The notes under the pieces were generated by a model. That model worked only from the letters and a program-made list of their open reading frames with translations, did not search any database and was not told the origin of the DNA. The translations under genes and the position numbers were made by a program. This document shows, piece by piece, positions 10,301-23,129 of a DNA stretch of 64,000 nt; within the stretch, counting starts at the first letter, position 1, and the number at the start of each line of letters is the position of its first letter. This DNA is from Anthostomella pinea (lineage: Eukaryota > Ascomycota > Sordariomycetes > Xylariales > Xylariaceae): contig CAUWAG010000007.1 of assembly GCA_963556695.1 (NCBI GenBank), forward strand, positions 2,232,001-2,296,000, in the 5' to 3' direction.

Positions 10301-12932
10301 GCTGACAACAGGCCAGTTCAGACTGGTACAGAGGTGGAATATTGACCAACAAAGAAAGCTGGTTCTGGGTAGAAAGAGTCTGGCTGTTGAGCGAAGAATG
10401 ATTTGAATGTTTACTGTGGCATGGAAGGGTGCAGGTGGTGGTCTCAGCCCGACCACATGGTGCTCGGGATACAAAATTGCTTACCTAACATGAATTCCCC
10501 CCGCAGCCTCGGCGGCTGGCACCAAGCTCTGCCAGTTGGCGCCGATAAGCCCTTCTGATTCCGCCATCATTCCCGTCACTTTGGGAATTGGACGGCAGCT
10601 CTTCACGACACAAACCAAGCAGGTATCAGACTGTTCGCTCTCGTCCTCGGCCATTATCAACCAGATATGTACATGAAAGGGTGCAGTCGTCTGATGGTTC
10701 GACCGCTCAGCCCACCGGAAGGACAAGCTTGCATCACACAATAAGAGTAGACCGGGCTTCTCCTTGGGGGGCACCCAGCAATGTTTTGTCGGATGGCTGC
10801 TAATCATCTTGCAGGCCCCGAAAGACGAAGATAGCCTTCTGCTCAATGCAGGCGTTCATCCGCTTTGACTGAAGTGCTTCCGCGGGGCTTGCTATCCACG
10901 ATACTAGAGGCTGAGGAGTTGCCACTGGGCGTCAGACATCCAAGGTTACACTCAGCCCTCACATGCCTCTGTCAGTCTTTGGATCTCTATGCTATGTTGA
11001 TGATAATGAACGAGCACCCTGGAAAAAACAGTCTTGATCCAATATGCCATCCTCAGTCCTTATTCCAGAACGATTATTACACCTACAAAAAACACACCCT
11101 TTGCTGGCCGAACAAGGGGTGTATGGAGAGTTTCAGAGGTTCAGTGTCGCAACCTGTCAACGCTGCAAAATAGTACGATACCGCGGTAGGCTGTCCGCCA
11201 TCATAGTCGCAACCAGGGCGATGGGTTGTGCACAGGGGTCGAAGCACAGCTCATAAGCTACCTTCGGTGCTGCGATGCGTCACGTGGTGCGCTTTCTGAC
11301 CACAGGCTTGAGGAAACACCTCGCTGACGCCCTACATGGCAAAGCATATTAGGGCCATGCCCCAAGCACGGAACAGCAGCTGGAGCACAAAGCCAGTGTA
11401 CGAGATCGATTGCCTAGTGGAATGCCCCAGCCAGGAAAGTCGCTGGCTCTACCCTTGACAGGACGAGAGGATCTTTGCACAGAGAACCGCGAGCCTGCCT
11501 CCAACTGCCCAGCCTCCAATGTTCTCCGTAACCCCTGTACTTGCAGATACAGCATCATTGCCCCTCATCTCGTATGTGGTGACATCCCGCGTGGGCCGGA
11601 GCCAGGACATACTAATAATATATCGGCTCGAGAGGGGTCGATTGGGGGTGGCTTGCCCGGGCGTACTGCTGAATCGAGTGTGATAACACCCAGCCTAGTG
11701 TGATGATGCGCTGAGACTCGGCTTCAGAAGTTCTGACTGATAGTGGCCTCCTAGATTTCATGACGCCTTTCGGCTCTCGGGCACCGCACCACCATGCACG
11801 CTGATGCTGTGGTGGCCTGGCGTGATGAGGCATAGCTACGAAGCTCCGGCCTTGGAAGAATGTTGAGTCCTTGACATTGGGGTCCGATACCTAGTCAGGA
11901 CATATACGCCAGATGCAGCCCGCCCACGATCTCGTCCTCGAGTTATCCATGGAAAGGCTAATAATAAGTATCACTGCCACTACACAAATAGCACTCGGCC
12001 CCCATCCCGCGAGTGCGAAGTTTGCTGGTCCTAGTGGAGACGATGTGGGCTGGCTGGTAGGATATATATCCATTTCTCCTTTGTTTCAGTTCCTGTATGG
12101 CCTTCCCATCAACTTGCTCGAAATGTCATTTCTGTCAGAACGGCTCCTCGTCTGCTTCCGTTCGACTGTTCACTCTTCCGCGAATTGAATCCCTGTTGAT
12201 GTCAGCAGGCTTACGGCATTACATCATGAACTTCACAGGGCATACGAGCCCAATCAAGGCGAACTGTTCTCCGTGGAGTCTGAGCCTTCACCTGGGAGGG
12301 CTATTTGTTGTGGGCCAATGTGCTTGGTCCACGTTCTCTGTCATGTCTACGACACGGTCAACAAGGACAATGTGGTCGTGCCTATGATCCCTGAGGTCCG
12401 TATACGAGGGCCCTGCGTCGACGTGATGGGTGTGGGTCGCGAGCAGAGCAACAAGGCAACCAGCTTCGTCACATCGTGCCAGCACCCTTCTCTTTGCCTT
12501 TATTCCACTTCGGATTGCAGGCTCGTGCAGTTTCCTACTGATTGACATCTGTTTCTCCAGATCGACAGTGCTCTACAGTTCGAACAAGCCACACGCTAGC
12601 GACCGGGTGCGCGGGAGTGGCCCCTCGAGGCCCTGTGAGATTTCGGTGAACAAAAAGGCCGACGGGCTTGCATAAGGGAAAAGCGACCATACGTTCGTCC
12701 CCAGAATGTGCAAAAACACGTGTGGCAGGACACTGCGGCTCTGGCGACGAAATGTCGGCGGACGCCCTGACTATGGCAAGCCCTGCCGTCCCTTCAATAA
12801 CATACACTTGGACAAAATGGAGATGGATGCCCCGATATTTGGCTTCTCTGTTCTGAGAACTATCAAACTTCATCGACTGAGCAAACTCGGACGTCAATCG
12901 ATCGATTCCTGGCCTTCTTCCCGCTCTGATCA
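10301..12932. other. 2.6-kb gene-poor interval
   Basis: No protein-coding gene can be supported. It contains the SPF30 upstream region, one copy of a dispersed repeat at 11041-11155, and the promoter and 5' leader of the C2H2 gene at the right end. Open frames here are short and lack motifs. Confidence 0.5.
11041..11155 (+). repeat. Dispersed hairpin-bearing repeat, copy A
   Basis: Shares a block with three other places in the window: a CTTATTCCAGAACGATTATT-like segment, then a hairpin whose arms are ACACCCTTTG and CAAGGGGTGT around a CTGGCCGAA loop, then a GAG-TTT-AGAGGTTCAGTGT-like tail. The arms pair at 9 of 10 positions. No coding content. Ends are approximate because the copies are degenerate. 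Confidence 0.6.
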
Positions 12933-14780
12933 ATGGGAGACACCTCCAAGATGGACGATTTCCCAATGAGCCCGTACACATTCAACGACCCGCAGAGCTT
13001 TGGAGGCTTTGGTGTCGGCCTTCAATATGGTGATCAGGCGGTCGACCAGAACTTTGCAGATGTGTTCAATAATGAATTGGAAATGAAAGGGGGCGACCCT
13101 CAGTCTTTCTCCGAGCCTGTTCCTGCTCATCACGACTCAACACGTTGCTGCGGGTGGGTACAAGTCAAGACAATACAGCAGCACCTTACCAATCTGACCT
13201 GACCCAATAGATTCCGTCAAGGCTTGCTGGATGAATGCTATCAGTCACGCCTCTACGCGATGGCGCTTGAGTACTACTACCTCGAGGCAGAAGACCCTAG
13301 GCCGCTCCAGACCTATCGTTGCCTCATGTCTGCTTGTCAGAAACGGGACTTCAAAGACCCCAAAGCCATGCTACGCCACCTCAAGCACTGCACACTCTTC
13401 CCACAGGGCAATTTTTGGTGCCCGACGTGTGGTGTAGATGAGTCCTTCCGGACGACTTCGAAGAAACGGTGCTCGTGGGACAGGGTGCGGTTTGGCCAAA
13501 AACTCCAGAAGAAGGTTCAACATTACAAGGACTTCTTCAGAGGCCTCGCTGGGCCCTCCGAGCAATCAACCCCAACGGCCACGAACCAGGGGTCATGCCC
13601 AGCGTGCGGATCGTTCATCCCCTCAACAGATACTCCTGTCAATCACTCATTCAGTGATCGTCCTGGAACCTTCTGTAAACCAGAGCTACCAAACTCCCAG
13701 CTGGTATTCAGACTCCCAGCTGAACTGCCAGACATGGCCCTTGGTGAACTGCCAGCAATGGCCCTTGGTGAACATTTTATTGAGGGAGATTACCTTCAAC
13801 TGCATCCGCGCCAACAATCAAAGGAGACATATTCTCTGTGCTTACCCTACCCCGAGCTTGATTGCTCCCCTCCCACCATAGTTGTCGAGCAAGCCCCGAA
13901 CTTGATTTCCCCTTCGGGACCTTCCACGGCGTCGCCGAGTCGAAATGGAGTACATTCGACTGACGTGTCACCTACGTCTTCGGCCGAGTCCTCAAAGCCT
14001 ACGACTGGCATTCAGATCCAGTGTTTCCAGCCCGTTGGTCACATGGGCTATTTCGGCCAAGACCAAGCAGGTTTGCCCGGTCAGCAACTGACACGTTGGA
14101 ATTATGGCTCTTCTACCGCTAGTGTTCGACCTCCGAATGATGCTATTTATGGACTGTCAGCTGCGTTGCCGCCTCCTAGTCGGGCTCAATCCGTCTCTCG
14201 CAGCGAGCGAGTGCCATCATTGACCATCAACACAAGCCAGCTCATATCCAACATGGACACTTCCGCCTGGGCTCGTAACGTCCCTTGCTATGACGGTAGT
14301 GCATATGACCTGAAAGAAATGGAGACACCGATACTGGAAAATTACCAGCCGATGGCGGCGGCTTCGTCCTTTGACACCGGAGCGGGTGGTACTTCGAGCG
14401 CCGGCAGTAGCGCCTTGTCTGGAGCACACAACACCGCATCGTTTGATACCTCGCCCTCCAAAACAGCAATCTCATCGTCCAGCTCCGGGCTAGCACCAAG
14501 TTCAGTATTGACAGACCCTGATTTGCAATGTCATTTCCCGGGCTGCGAGTTCACCCCGAAAGGCAAGCCAGAAAATCTTAAGTCGTACATGCGGAAGCAC
14601 CTAAGGACGCACAAGGATATCCACATCCAGTGTCCAGAATGCTACAAAACGTTTACGAGACAAGACAATCTGACCCATCACCTGCGCGCAGCTCATAAGA
14701 GGCGCCGTGACAGTTCTGGTAGTGACGAGCTACCAAGCCAGCAGAGGAGGAAGAGTGTCGCGTCCATCACGTGGGTTTAG
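12933..14780 (+). CDS. C2H2 zinc-finger protein, putative transcription factor
   Basis: Two exons (12933-13153, 13211-14780) encode 596 aa. The N-terminal half carries Cys-rich stretches (CLMSACQKRDF... HLKHC, then FWCPTCG and CPACGSF) that look like additional metal-binding modules. The middle is low-complexity, rich in Ser/Thr/Pro/Gly. Near the C-terminus are two tandem C2H2 fingers: CHFPGCEF ... HLRTH and CPECYKTFTRQDNLTHHLRAAH, followed by a basic tail KRRRDS. This organisation suggests a DNA-binding C-terminus and a regulatory N-terminus. An internal tandem duplication gives LPDMALGE / LPAMALGE. ATG 12933 was chosen as the first in frame; ATG 12951 is an alternative. No target or pathway can be inferred from its neighbours. 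Confidence 0.85.
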
Positions 14781-15863
14781 AGGCATTTCATTTCTTTGTG
14801 TTTGGCTCTTGGACAGGAATGATGGAGACACCCGTCATCGAGCAGTGACGATTTCATGTTTTCACGATTTCATGTATCTCCTACCGAAGAGCTATCACCC
14901 TATATGGCGTCTGGACCGTCACTATGGCTGCATGTTCCTATGTCCGTATCATGACTATCATACCACATTGGCACAATCAAAGCTTGACTCGTGCTGTGCA
15001 CATTGCGCAACCTCAGTGACTGTATTGCATCCATCGTGCCTTGTTGTATCTTGGATGTTCCGTAACGAACATGATGCGAACGGTTCCCCCTAGTCACAAC
15101 AAATATCGTAACTCGTGAAGGACAGTCATGGAATCCCGAAGCACAGTAGGTACTTCATGCAATATCTCCTTGGGCGGCTGCTGAACGCACTATTCAATCT
15201 CTCAGCTTCACTTCGGTGGTTGGTACTCCAGTTATCAACAGCCTGGATAAGTCCATCCGATCTCCCCTAGGGGCCAAACCGGCTACACTACCGGGAATAT
15301 GCGATTTTTAACCCTGGCTGAATGTTCTGACTCGGTTTGCCGCATCCTCGCTTCATAACAAGACTGATTGAGCCAACTCACAGGGCATAGCTTCAACAGA
15401 GCAAGACGAGATGGGATGTATCCGGCCCTTGTGTCTACCCGGTGACCCGTATCTTGACCTCTGAGATAGGGACTGTCGTTCTAAGGGTGCTCTTGAAACA
15501 TTTACAGAGCACGAGAAGGGATACCGAGTTCGACCACTCGGTGAAGGGCTTGAAGGGTGGCAAGCAGGGACGGGTCGGGAAGGATGATACCAACCACCAT
15601 ACCGGAGGGACTCCTCGTATGTGGTAGATGACAGGAATTTCCAGGGAATAGCGTATGGACTACACCGTTTCGGTTGTGTCCATAGCATAAAAGGACTGGG
15701 AGTCTCTTGCCAAAGATCAAGGGATCCGTCGGCATCAGCTACGTTGACAGCAGTTCACCCTCACTCCGCACCCCTCACACCACACAACGAACGATAGCGA
15801 CCTTATCATACAATATCAACACAGTTGCCTATCAGCAGCCTGTCCAAAACCGCTTCACCCAAA
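14781..15863. other. Intergenic, no gene supported
   Basis: 1.1 kb downstream of the C2H2 gene. Only short frames without motifs are visible. Confidence 0.5.
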
Positions 15864-16150
15864 ATGCGCAAGAACAGGTGAGCCCACAAGCAACTCAGCC
15901 ATAGTTACATTCAAGACACGGACTCACACCATACCCAAGCGTGAAAAGCAGCAGTTCCTCAAGCAAGACCAAGAACACCCGCCCGACGACTTCCGACAGA
16001 TCGGGCGCCTCCTCCCTCGAGCGATACGTCCTAGACCCGCAAACCCACGAACGAGTCGCCATCGGCAGGTCCTCTGACAGGCCCAGTGGCGAACAGATGC
16101 TGGGCCGGTGGGACGAGAGGTGGAATACGGCGAGTGGAAATAGGGGATAA
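15864..16150 (+). CDS. Possible small hypothetical protein (70 aa)
   Basis: A short first exon 15864-15877 (ATG, then AG^GTGAGC donor) joined to 15952-16150 at a CAG acceptor gives 70 aa, in frame throughout. After a Ser-rich start comes a polar, ordered-looking segment (SSLERYVLDPQTHERVAIGR) ending near MLGRWDERW. An alternative AAG acceptor at about 15939 gives nearly the same protein. I recognise no family. The intron signals and balanced composition favour a real gene, but it could be chance. Confidence 0.35.
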
Positions 16151-18114
16151 GACGGCGGTGGATAGGGAGCGTGATGAGGTGGGCATTGAGGTCCCGATCT
16201 TTGTACTGGCTGTATAAGTAGGTACTATACCAAAGAGCCTGTTCCCAAATACTTCATGAATCACCGAAGGGATGCGGTTCCTGTGAACTCCTTAAGAGCA
16301 GACGTATATGATATTAATCAAGTAGCCCTGAGCCTTGCCTCGGTTGGCAAATATTAAATCATGGGAACGGTGGTCTGGGGAAATCCCCTAATCTGGAAGT
16401 CACGTTACGTACCAGCCACACCACACCAGCCACACACACTTGCTGGCACGGCCGTTAGGTCCTCTGCACTGAAATAAGCTGAGCCCAACATCATTCACAA
16501 ACCATCCTCTTTCCACGGAATTGACAACCATAGCTCTACTGGCGTGAATCAACGAACGTGACCGTCTAGTTTGGTATCCACAAGACAGTCTCGAGGGTAC
16601 CTAAGCCTTGGGCCGTCGGTATCCATCAGCCAGGTCGACATCCATCTCTCCGTTATTACGAGCAGCCATCGGTTCGATAGCTTGAAGTTCAGTCGGCCAG
16701 CCGCGGCATCATCCCATTCCATCCCCTCAATGTGGGCAGCCACAGTACGGCGATCGGTATGCGGGCTTTCTGATTCAATGCGCCACTGCGTCGTAGGCGG
16801 CCGCATCTCGGCCCTCGCTTCCGCGGGGTTCTCTGTTTGGAGTACGACGTCAACGACCGCGGCTGCATTGGCAGTTCTGACCACGTCGGGTGCCTCTACC
16901 ACCCCACAACCTGGAATGATGTGAACTTTGCCGCAGTCCCAGACTCCAAGTGATCTTCTTGGACTCGGCGGCTATGGCAGTAACCTTGGCACTCTGCAAT
17001 GCTAATACTTGAGGTAGAAAGACAGCACGTTTGGGGTCGCGTTCGGAATCTCAGGTTCCACGACTCGACCGGGACCGTCCACCGGCAGTAGCTAAAGTCG
17101 GGCGTTATCGTCTTCAGGGATGATCCTATTAGCGAGCGCGGTGGCTGTGACAATGTTAGAATCTGCTTGACAGACTCAAGAACAGCCGGACCTGCGAATA
17201 CCGAGTATTCAATGCCGATAGAGTGTATCAGATCCTCCCGGACCCCCTATCTACAGTGCCGCCGGCAACCATGACCAGCAGCCCGGATCAGATCACCATC
17301 AGCACGCTGACGACACCACCTGGACCTCAATCCCGTCCACACGCCCAGACTGCGGTACAACGCCGATACGCGAGGTTTAGCTGCCTCGCGCTGTCTGCGT
17401 GACCCTGCCTGGTACCCTGTAAGCCTCCTTTATGGAGTGCATGCGCCTATGCCTCCTCGGGACCAGGCAATGGGCGCCATTCCCAGGACCGTCTCTGCGT
17501 CTAGCTTTCCCAAGGAAGGATACCGAATATTATTATCTATCATGTTACTATCATGTCATATCATATTCTTGGCCTTGCCCGGAAGCCAATCGGGATGGAT
17601 GCAGCCTGCCAGTGCGGTACGGAACGACGAATCGCACGGAAGCCGTTGACTTCAGCCACTCGGGTTGAGTCGCGAGTGGTAGCCAAGGCCCAAGATGTCT
17701 GGCTCTCTGGTCGTTGAGTACAGTAGAGCCTGATGTCCATGCCATCAATCCATGGCTGTGCTACGACACGGAGGGAACAATGCCACGAGCGAGATGATGC
17801 CATGGTGGTCTCGTGGACAAGCTCGCGTCATGGGTGGTCTCGCAAAGGATTCGGATCGCTTCAGGAAGTCTCATGCGGGAGGGGAAGCTATCCTCGAGTG
17901 ACACATGTCTTCGGCCGGCCACCTGCCAACTGATGTTTATGTGCTCAACTCCTCCATATCGGGTACGTACAACGCTAGAGAAGAAAACAGGTCTTGGTGG
18001 TGGCATACATACCTCCCACTGTCTCACCTCTCCAAGGAAATAGAGCCAAGACATATTTCCCCTGACACGACACCTTCATCACCGCGAACATTCATCTTCA
18101 TCCACCTGCTCGCC
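16151..18114. other. 2-kb interval, no confident gene
   Basis: A minus-strand frame at 16549-16902 and an overlapping plus-strand frame at 16571-16924 are both open for about 117 codons; the minus frame has the more protein-like composition, but neither shows a motif. The right end holds the promoter of the F-box/ankyrin gene. Confidence 0.4.
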
Positions 18115-19795
18115 ATGGGGTTCTTCAACCTACCCCTGGAACTGATCGAGCTGATCTTCCTCGACGCCGTCAAGGTTCGCACCTTCAAACGCGCCATGCG
18201 CCTCCGGCTGGTCAATCGTGAGTAACCGCCTCTATTTATCTCTCAGCCCAACTGTGCCAGACGTCTAATCCCTTGATGCAGGACAGTTCAAGTACCTAGT
18301 CGACGATGCCATCTTCCGCACCCGCCTCCTAGACGATGTCGCAACAAGTGCGAACCTGGACGTGCGCAATGCCGTCTACCATACTGACGCGTGGACTCAG
18401 TATCTGCGAAGCTATCTGACGAGACTCATTTTCGAGGAGCGTAACTTGCGCTGCGTGCGCAGCCAGTATAGGCGCGTCGCCGCAAGACTATGCGAGGCAT
18501 CGAGTAAAATGCAGTGTGTACAAGAGGACGCGCTGGACCTCAGGGCCTGCATCCACGGCCTCGGCGGTGCGGCCTTTTTCATCAATTCGACCCTCGAGAC
18601 GGCCGCACTCCTGCAATCATCACCGCCGCCAGCGAACGCCATGTTGTTCAGCGATGCCGAGTTGGACACGCTGTTCCTCAATGCCGCCGTCTACATGGGA
18701 CTACTATCTGTGGTCAAGCCGCTTCTGTCCGCAGACCCGAACGACTACTGGGCCTGTCCCACCGTCGCCGCCAGCAAGAAGCCGTGCCTGCGCAGCCTGC
18801 TCGACATGGCTGCGTTCCGCGGGGACCTGGACATGCTGAAGCACCTACTGGTGGTGAGCCGCAACGTTACGAAGGCCACCACAACCAGCGACCTCTCCCC
18901 CAACGCCGCAGCCCGTATCTTGCGCTACGCGGCCCTGGGCGGAAACCCGTCTACCATCGATTTTGCCCTCAACAGCAGCGGGCCTTCCTGCCTTGCCCCA
19001 GACCTCCCACCCCCGAGGGCGGCGTTCCAGCAGATGCGCCTCGCGCTCAAGGCCGTAGCCTCGCCAGCGCACTACCGCCGCGCGTGCGCGCTCCTCAACC
19101 CCGGCAGCCGTCTGTTCACGAACCGCGAGCACGGCGACGCCTTCTGCCGGCTCGCGGCGGCGGCGCGCTGCGGCCATACCGACATGGTGCGTTTCTTCCT
19201 CGCGCAGGGCGTAAGTCCCAACCCGCGCGCCGGCCGATGTCGCGGGTCTGGACCGGCCGCCACGCCGCGCGCGCGGAAGAGCTTGGCGGTCGAGGAACAC
19301 TGCAAGTCCTTGGTCAGCGCCGTGGAGAGCGGATGTCTGGAAATCGTAGACCTGCTCCTCGCGCACGGGGCGGACCCGAACGTGTATCCCCCGACTGCGA
19401 CGGCTCTCATGACAGCCGTGCATAGAGGCCACGGCGCAATCGTGCGCGGACTTCTTGATCAAGGAGCCCACGTGAATGAGGGGTCCCCGCCCCCGCTCGT
19501 CGTCGCGGTGCAGCAGGAGGATGTGGCATCCTTTCGGTATCTGGAGTCGCGGGGTGCAGAACTTACCCCTGAGACGGGTGCTGGCGCTATGGGCTATGCC
19601 GTGCGCCATGGCTTGGAGTCCATGGTGGACTTGCTGGCTCGTAGGGGGATTGAGAGGGATGCGGCGCTGTGCCATGTCCCCAGCTGGGATGAAGTGCGGT
19701 TTGGTCGGTATTTGTACCGTGGTGGTGAGGAGCCATGTGCGGTTCAGGCGCAGCCGGCACGGGTGGACGGGAAGGCGCTGATGGTCGTTGCTTGA
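18115..19795 (+). CDS. F-box-like protein with C-terminal ankyrin repeats
   Basis: Two exons (18115-18217, 18282-19795) encode 538 aa. The N-terminus MGFFNLPLELIELIFLDAV is an F-box-type helix, the usual Skp1-binding element. The middle (about 60-320) is Leu/Ala/Arg rich with degenerate repeat-like helices (LDMAAFRGDLDMLKHLL). From about 320 to 520 ankyrin repeats are clear: AARCGHTDMVRFFLAQGVSP, AVESGCLEIVDLLLAHGADP, AVHRGHGAIVRGLLDQGAHV and AVRHGLESMVDLLARRGIE. Such proteins often act as substrate adaptors in SCF ubiquitin ligases, which is an inference here. The coding part is markedly GC-rich. ATG 18115 was chosen because it opens directly on the F-box motif; an in-frame frame continues upstream to 17905 without a motif. 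Confidence 0.82.
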
Positions 19796-21417
19796 GAAGC
19801 GGTAGGCTCTGGCGTCTCCCCTAGGACGCCGAACCATTCCTCTACTTGATCGCCCGGCGTGCCAGTGGATCTGACTTTGGTGTTGGCAGAAATTTACATT
19901 GCACAGCTGAGCGTCCAACAGTATGGGCTGCGGCTCGTACTCATGTATCAGAGGGCCGCGCTCTCCACGATAGACCGCGGATGATGGGTGGGAGTTCCCA
20001 CTTTGCTATCAGTTTTTGGAATGCCACTGGGACATATCTGCAGCGCAGCAGCTCTAGATGGGCAGTACCTTGGTCACGATAACCCGCTGCACCGTCCTTT
20101 CGGAATCCCCTTTATCAGCGATGAGGCGCGGCACCCCCGGGGTAGACACCGCGGGGGCTTCGTATCATCATATACAACTATATGCATGCATGCTTGCAAG
20201 AGACATCGTTCTCGTCACTCATCACTCGACGTCGACGGTAGAAGTCGGGACTGTTGATCTGCAGTCACGGCCGCAGAAACCTCCATGAACATGATTGGGC
20301 GATGAAGCACAGCAAATTGTCAAGGGAGATCGATCTGCATCTGCATTACAAGCGATTTGAGCCTCATTTTGCCGCTTCTGGGGAGACTAACACCGGTTGT
20401 TAGTATTAGTTTGAGTCGAGAACGGCGTCCTTCGTCACCCATATACCCTTTCGACTCTTCGAGCTTCATATCTATTCACAGTTATATGTCAGGCCAAAGC
20501 TACAGGGTCGGCATTCGAATTAGGTCCTTGCAAGTAATCAGGACTATTGTGATATGTGATATAAACGCGAGAGTAGTTAAAGGTATAACGGACAAACCAC
20601 GCGTAAGGACATTAGCTATTATTTTCTACGGCGGTCACCAAAAGCAGGGAGGCAACAACCGTAAAGCCACTTGCTCACAGACCCGGCCCAGTGTATGTGG
20701 CCGGGAACAACTACCGCTTAACCAACATGAAGTGACCTCCCTCGTACTCCTCGTTGCAGGCAACGAACAACATGAATCTGTCAGTGTCGCGCATGCCCCC
20801 CCTATCAAGAAAGCAGTACAGGCTCTCAAGGGATCCAAGTGTAAAAGTAAGCAGTAGTCACACAAGCCAGTACTGCCTGACTCGATTGCTTTCAAGTAAA
20901 CAGATTTACCAAGTCTGGCGCAAAGTGAAAGTGCTCTACCATACCTGCTATCTAAAGGGTAGCCATAACCGAGGGCCTCTTCACCCTGGAGTTGAACCAT
21001 GCGGTGCTTCAATACACTGAGGAATGTCTGATACCGTGCAGCGCGTCATGTTGTGACTGCGAGTCTCCTTGCGGTAGGTAGCCGATATATTCGTTTTGGT
21101 ACTTCCAATTGCTTATGGTTACATAGCTCTGCGGGCCAGCCCACGTACTAGAATTGACAGACATGAAGACACCTTGTTCACATCGTAAGGGTTATGACAT
21201 GGATCGCTAAAATGTGAAATTGGCACCGGTCTAATCAAAATTCATGCAAAAGCTTGCAGTAACACCCGTGTCTGAATTAAGACATGCAATTCTTGTCCCA
21301 AAACCCTAGTCCTAACTCATGACCGAAGGTATGGAAATCTAGAACAAATCCAGTCCCATTACCTGTTTCTTTCCTATGTACGAACGTCGAAGGAATACTA
21401 CACTAATCTTCATCCAC
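19796..21417. other. 1.6-kb intergenic interval
   Basis: 3' flanks of the ankyrin gene and of the convergent glucanosyltransferase gene. A 166-codon plus-strand frame (20357-20857) has no motif and unusual composition, and was not called. Confidence 0.5.
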
Positions 21418-23129
21418 TCATAGAACAAACATACCGACTCCAGATACTAGAGCGGTGGCGGCGTAGACGACGAAGAAAGTCGTACCGTAGTTGAAGAAGG
21501 TGGGGGTGCCCATGGTACCGGCGGCAGCGCCCTTGGAAGAGCTGCTAGCAGCGCCACCAGTAGGGCTGACGACATCACCAGTGCCATCTGTTCCAGCAGC
21601 GTTGATCAGGCTAGAGCAGCTGCCCGTAGTCTTAGCGGCTTGAGTGGTGGCTAGACCAGAGAAGTCGCAAGCGCTGGCCTTGTTGGAGCTGTCCTGGGCA
21701 TTGTAGTACTGGTTGGCAACAAAGGCGAGCTGCTGCTTGGGTGAGCAGCCAGAGATAGCACCGTATGTACCAGTGGTGGCGTTGTGCTGGATACCGGCGC
21801 AGTAGGCACCGTTGTTCGCGCCACAGATGAAACCAAACTCGGCTCCGTACGCGGTCTCGTCGTCCGAGGTGATGGTGCAGGACAGGGCCGACATCTCGCA
21901 GTCGCACAGCTCGCTGTTCACGTTGGGCGGGAGCGGAGAAGCAACAGCAGCCCAAGAAGTGCCGGTGGCCGGGCAAGCGGGAGCAGTGTTGGAAGGCTTG
22001 TACGCGCTCGACATAGTGATGGTCGGGGTAACCTTGGCCAGCTGAGACTTGAGCGAGGTGAAATCGGGTTCAGGGCTGACACTGTTACCATTGATCTGAA
22101 CCAGACCATAGTTGTTGTCGGACTGGAACCACTGGTAGACGAGACCACCGGAGAAGACATCGGCCATGATGCCGTACAGGGTCCCAACCTCGGTGAAGGG
22201 ACGGTGCGTTGGGCCGCCGGTGATACCGACATTGCAACCATACTCGGCGAAGAAGACAGGGACCGGGTAGTTGGCGAAGAACGTGTGGCGTTCTTCGTAG
22301 TTGGAGTCTGAGTAAGAGCTGTCTCCACACCACGAGTAGACGTTGTAACCCCAGAAATCAATGGAGGTCTTCTCCCCATCAATGGGCTCACAGGCGAAAT
22401 AGTGAGCCAGCTCATCACGGCTTGGCACATCAGCAGTGGCGTAGCCGACACCTAGGGTGTTCCGGAGTTTCTGCGAGGTGATGAATTGCTTGGTGTCCCG
22501 AACTGCAGCCTTAACAAAAGCAGCAGCAGCAGTCTGGTTGCTGGCGCTGACGACTTCGTTGCCGGCGAAGAAGCCGATGACGTTGTTGTACTTGGCCAGG
22601 GCGGAGACCACTGAGGTGTAGCGGTTGTACAGGGGCACGTTCCACTCGGGGTCGTCGCTGTTGATGGAAATGCTAGGCTCACTAAGATCGGAGAGGACGT
22701 AGATACCGGCGGCGGCAAGTTGCTCCATGCAGTCATCGTGGTCTTGCGTGGGGTCGACGGCGTAGACACGGATGACGTTGGTGAAGATCTGCTTCATGAA
22801 GGGGATATCACGCTTGCACTTGTCCCCATCGGCCAAAGGGTCGGTGTACTGGGTGGTGGAGTCGCTGGTTCCATTGGGCGAGTAGTTCTCTTGGTAGGCA
22901 ACACCCATCATGTAGCTATTGACCGTTAGCGGGTTGTCGAGGCAAAGACGAGCCAAGGCGGGCGGAGGATGCATCGTAGAACGTACAATTGAGATCCGTT
23001 GTTGGTGTAGAAGAAGTGCTGGCCGATGACCTCAATCGGGGGAATGGTGTCGTAGCTGGCAGCGAGAGCAGTGCCCGACAGAGCGGCGGCGCTGAGCGCG
23101 AGGCTCGAGATAGCTGAGGAAACCCTCAT
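21418..23129 (-). CDS. GPI-anchored 1,3-beta-glucanosyltransferase, GH72 with X8/CBM43 (GAS/GEL family)
   Basis: Two exons (22987-23129, 21418-22915) encode 546 aa. A signal peptide (MRVSSAISSLALSAAALSGTALA) is followed by the GH72 domain; splicing recreates GSQFYMMGVAYQENYS. The acid/base Glu168 sits in GFFAGNEV and the nucleophile Glu273 in FFAEYGCN. A Cys-rich X8 (CBM43) module lies at about 375-475 (LCDCEMSALSC ... GFICGANNG ... ISGCSPKQQL), which places the protein in the X8-bearing subgroup (Gas1/Gel4 type). The C-terminus is Ser/Gly/Ala rich and ends in a hydrophobic tail (FFVVYAATALVSGVGMFVL), the expected GPI-attachment signal. The enzyme cuts and re-ligates beta-1,3-glucan chains at the cell surface, elongating wall glucan. 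It is complete. Confidence 0.95.

Noticed and set aside
16549..16902. 117-codon minus-strand frame with protein-like composition
   Set aside because: An equally long frame lies on the other strand and no motif or exon continuation could be found, so a gene call is not supported.
18514..19425. 303-codon frame overlapping the ankyrin gene, and a 357-codon antisense frame over the same region
   Set aside because: Both are shadows of the GC-rich ankyrin gene; Arg/Pro/Gly-rich without domain likeness.
20357..20857. 166-codon plus-strand frame
   Set aside because: No domain, no flanking gene signals, composition typical of non-coding sequence.
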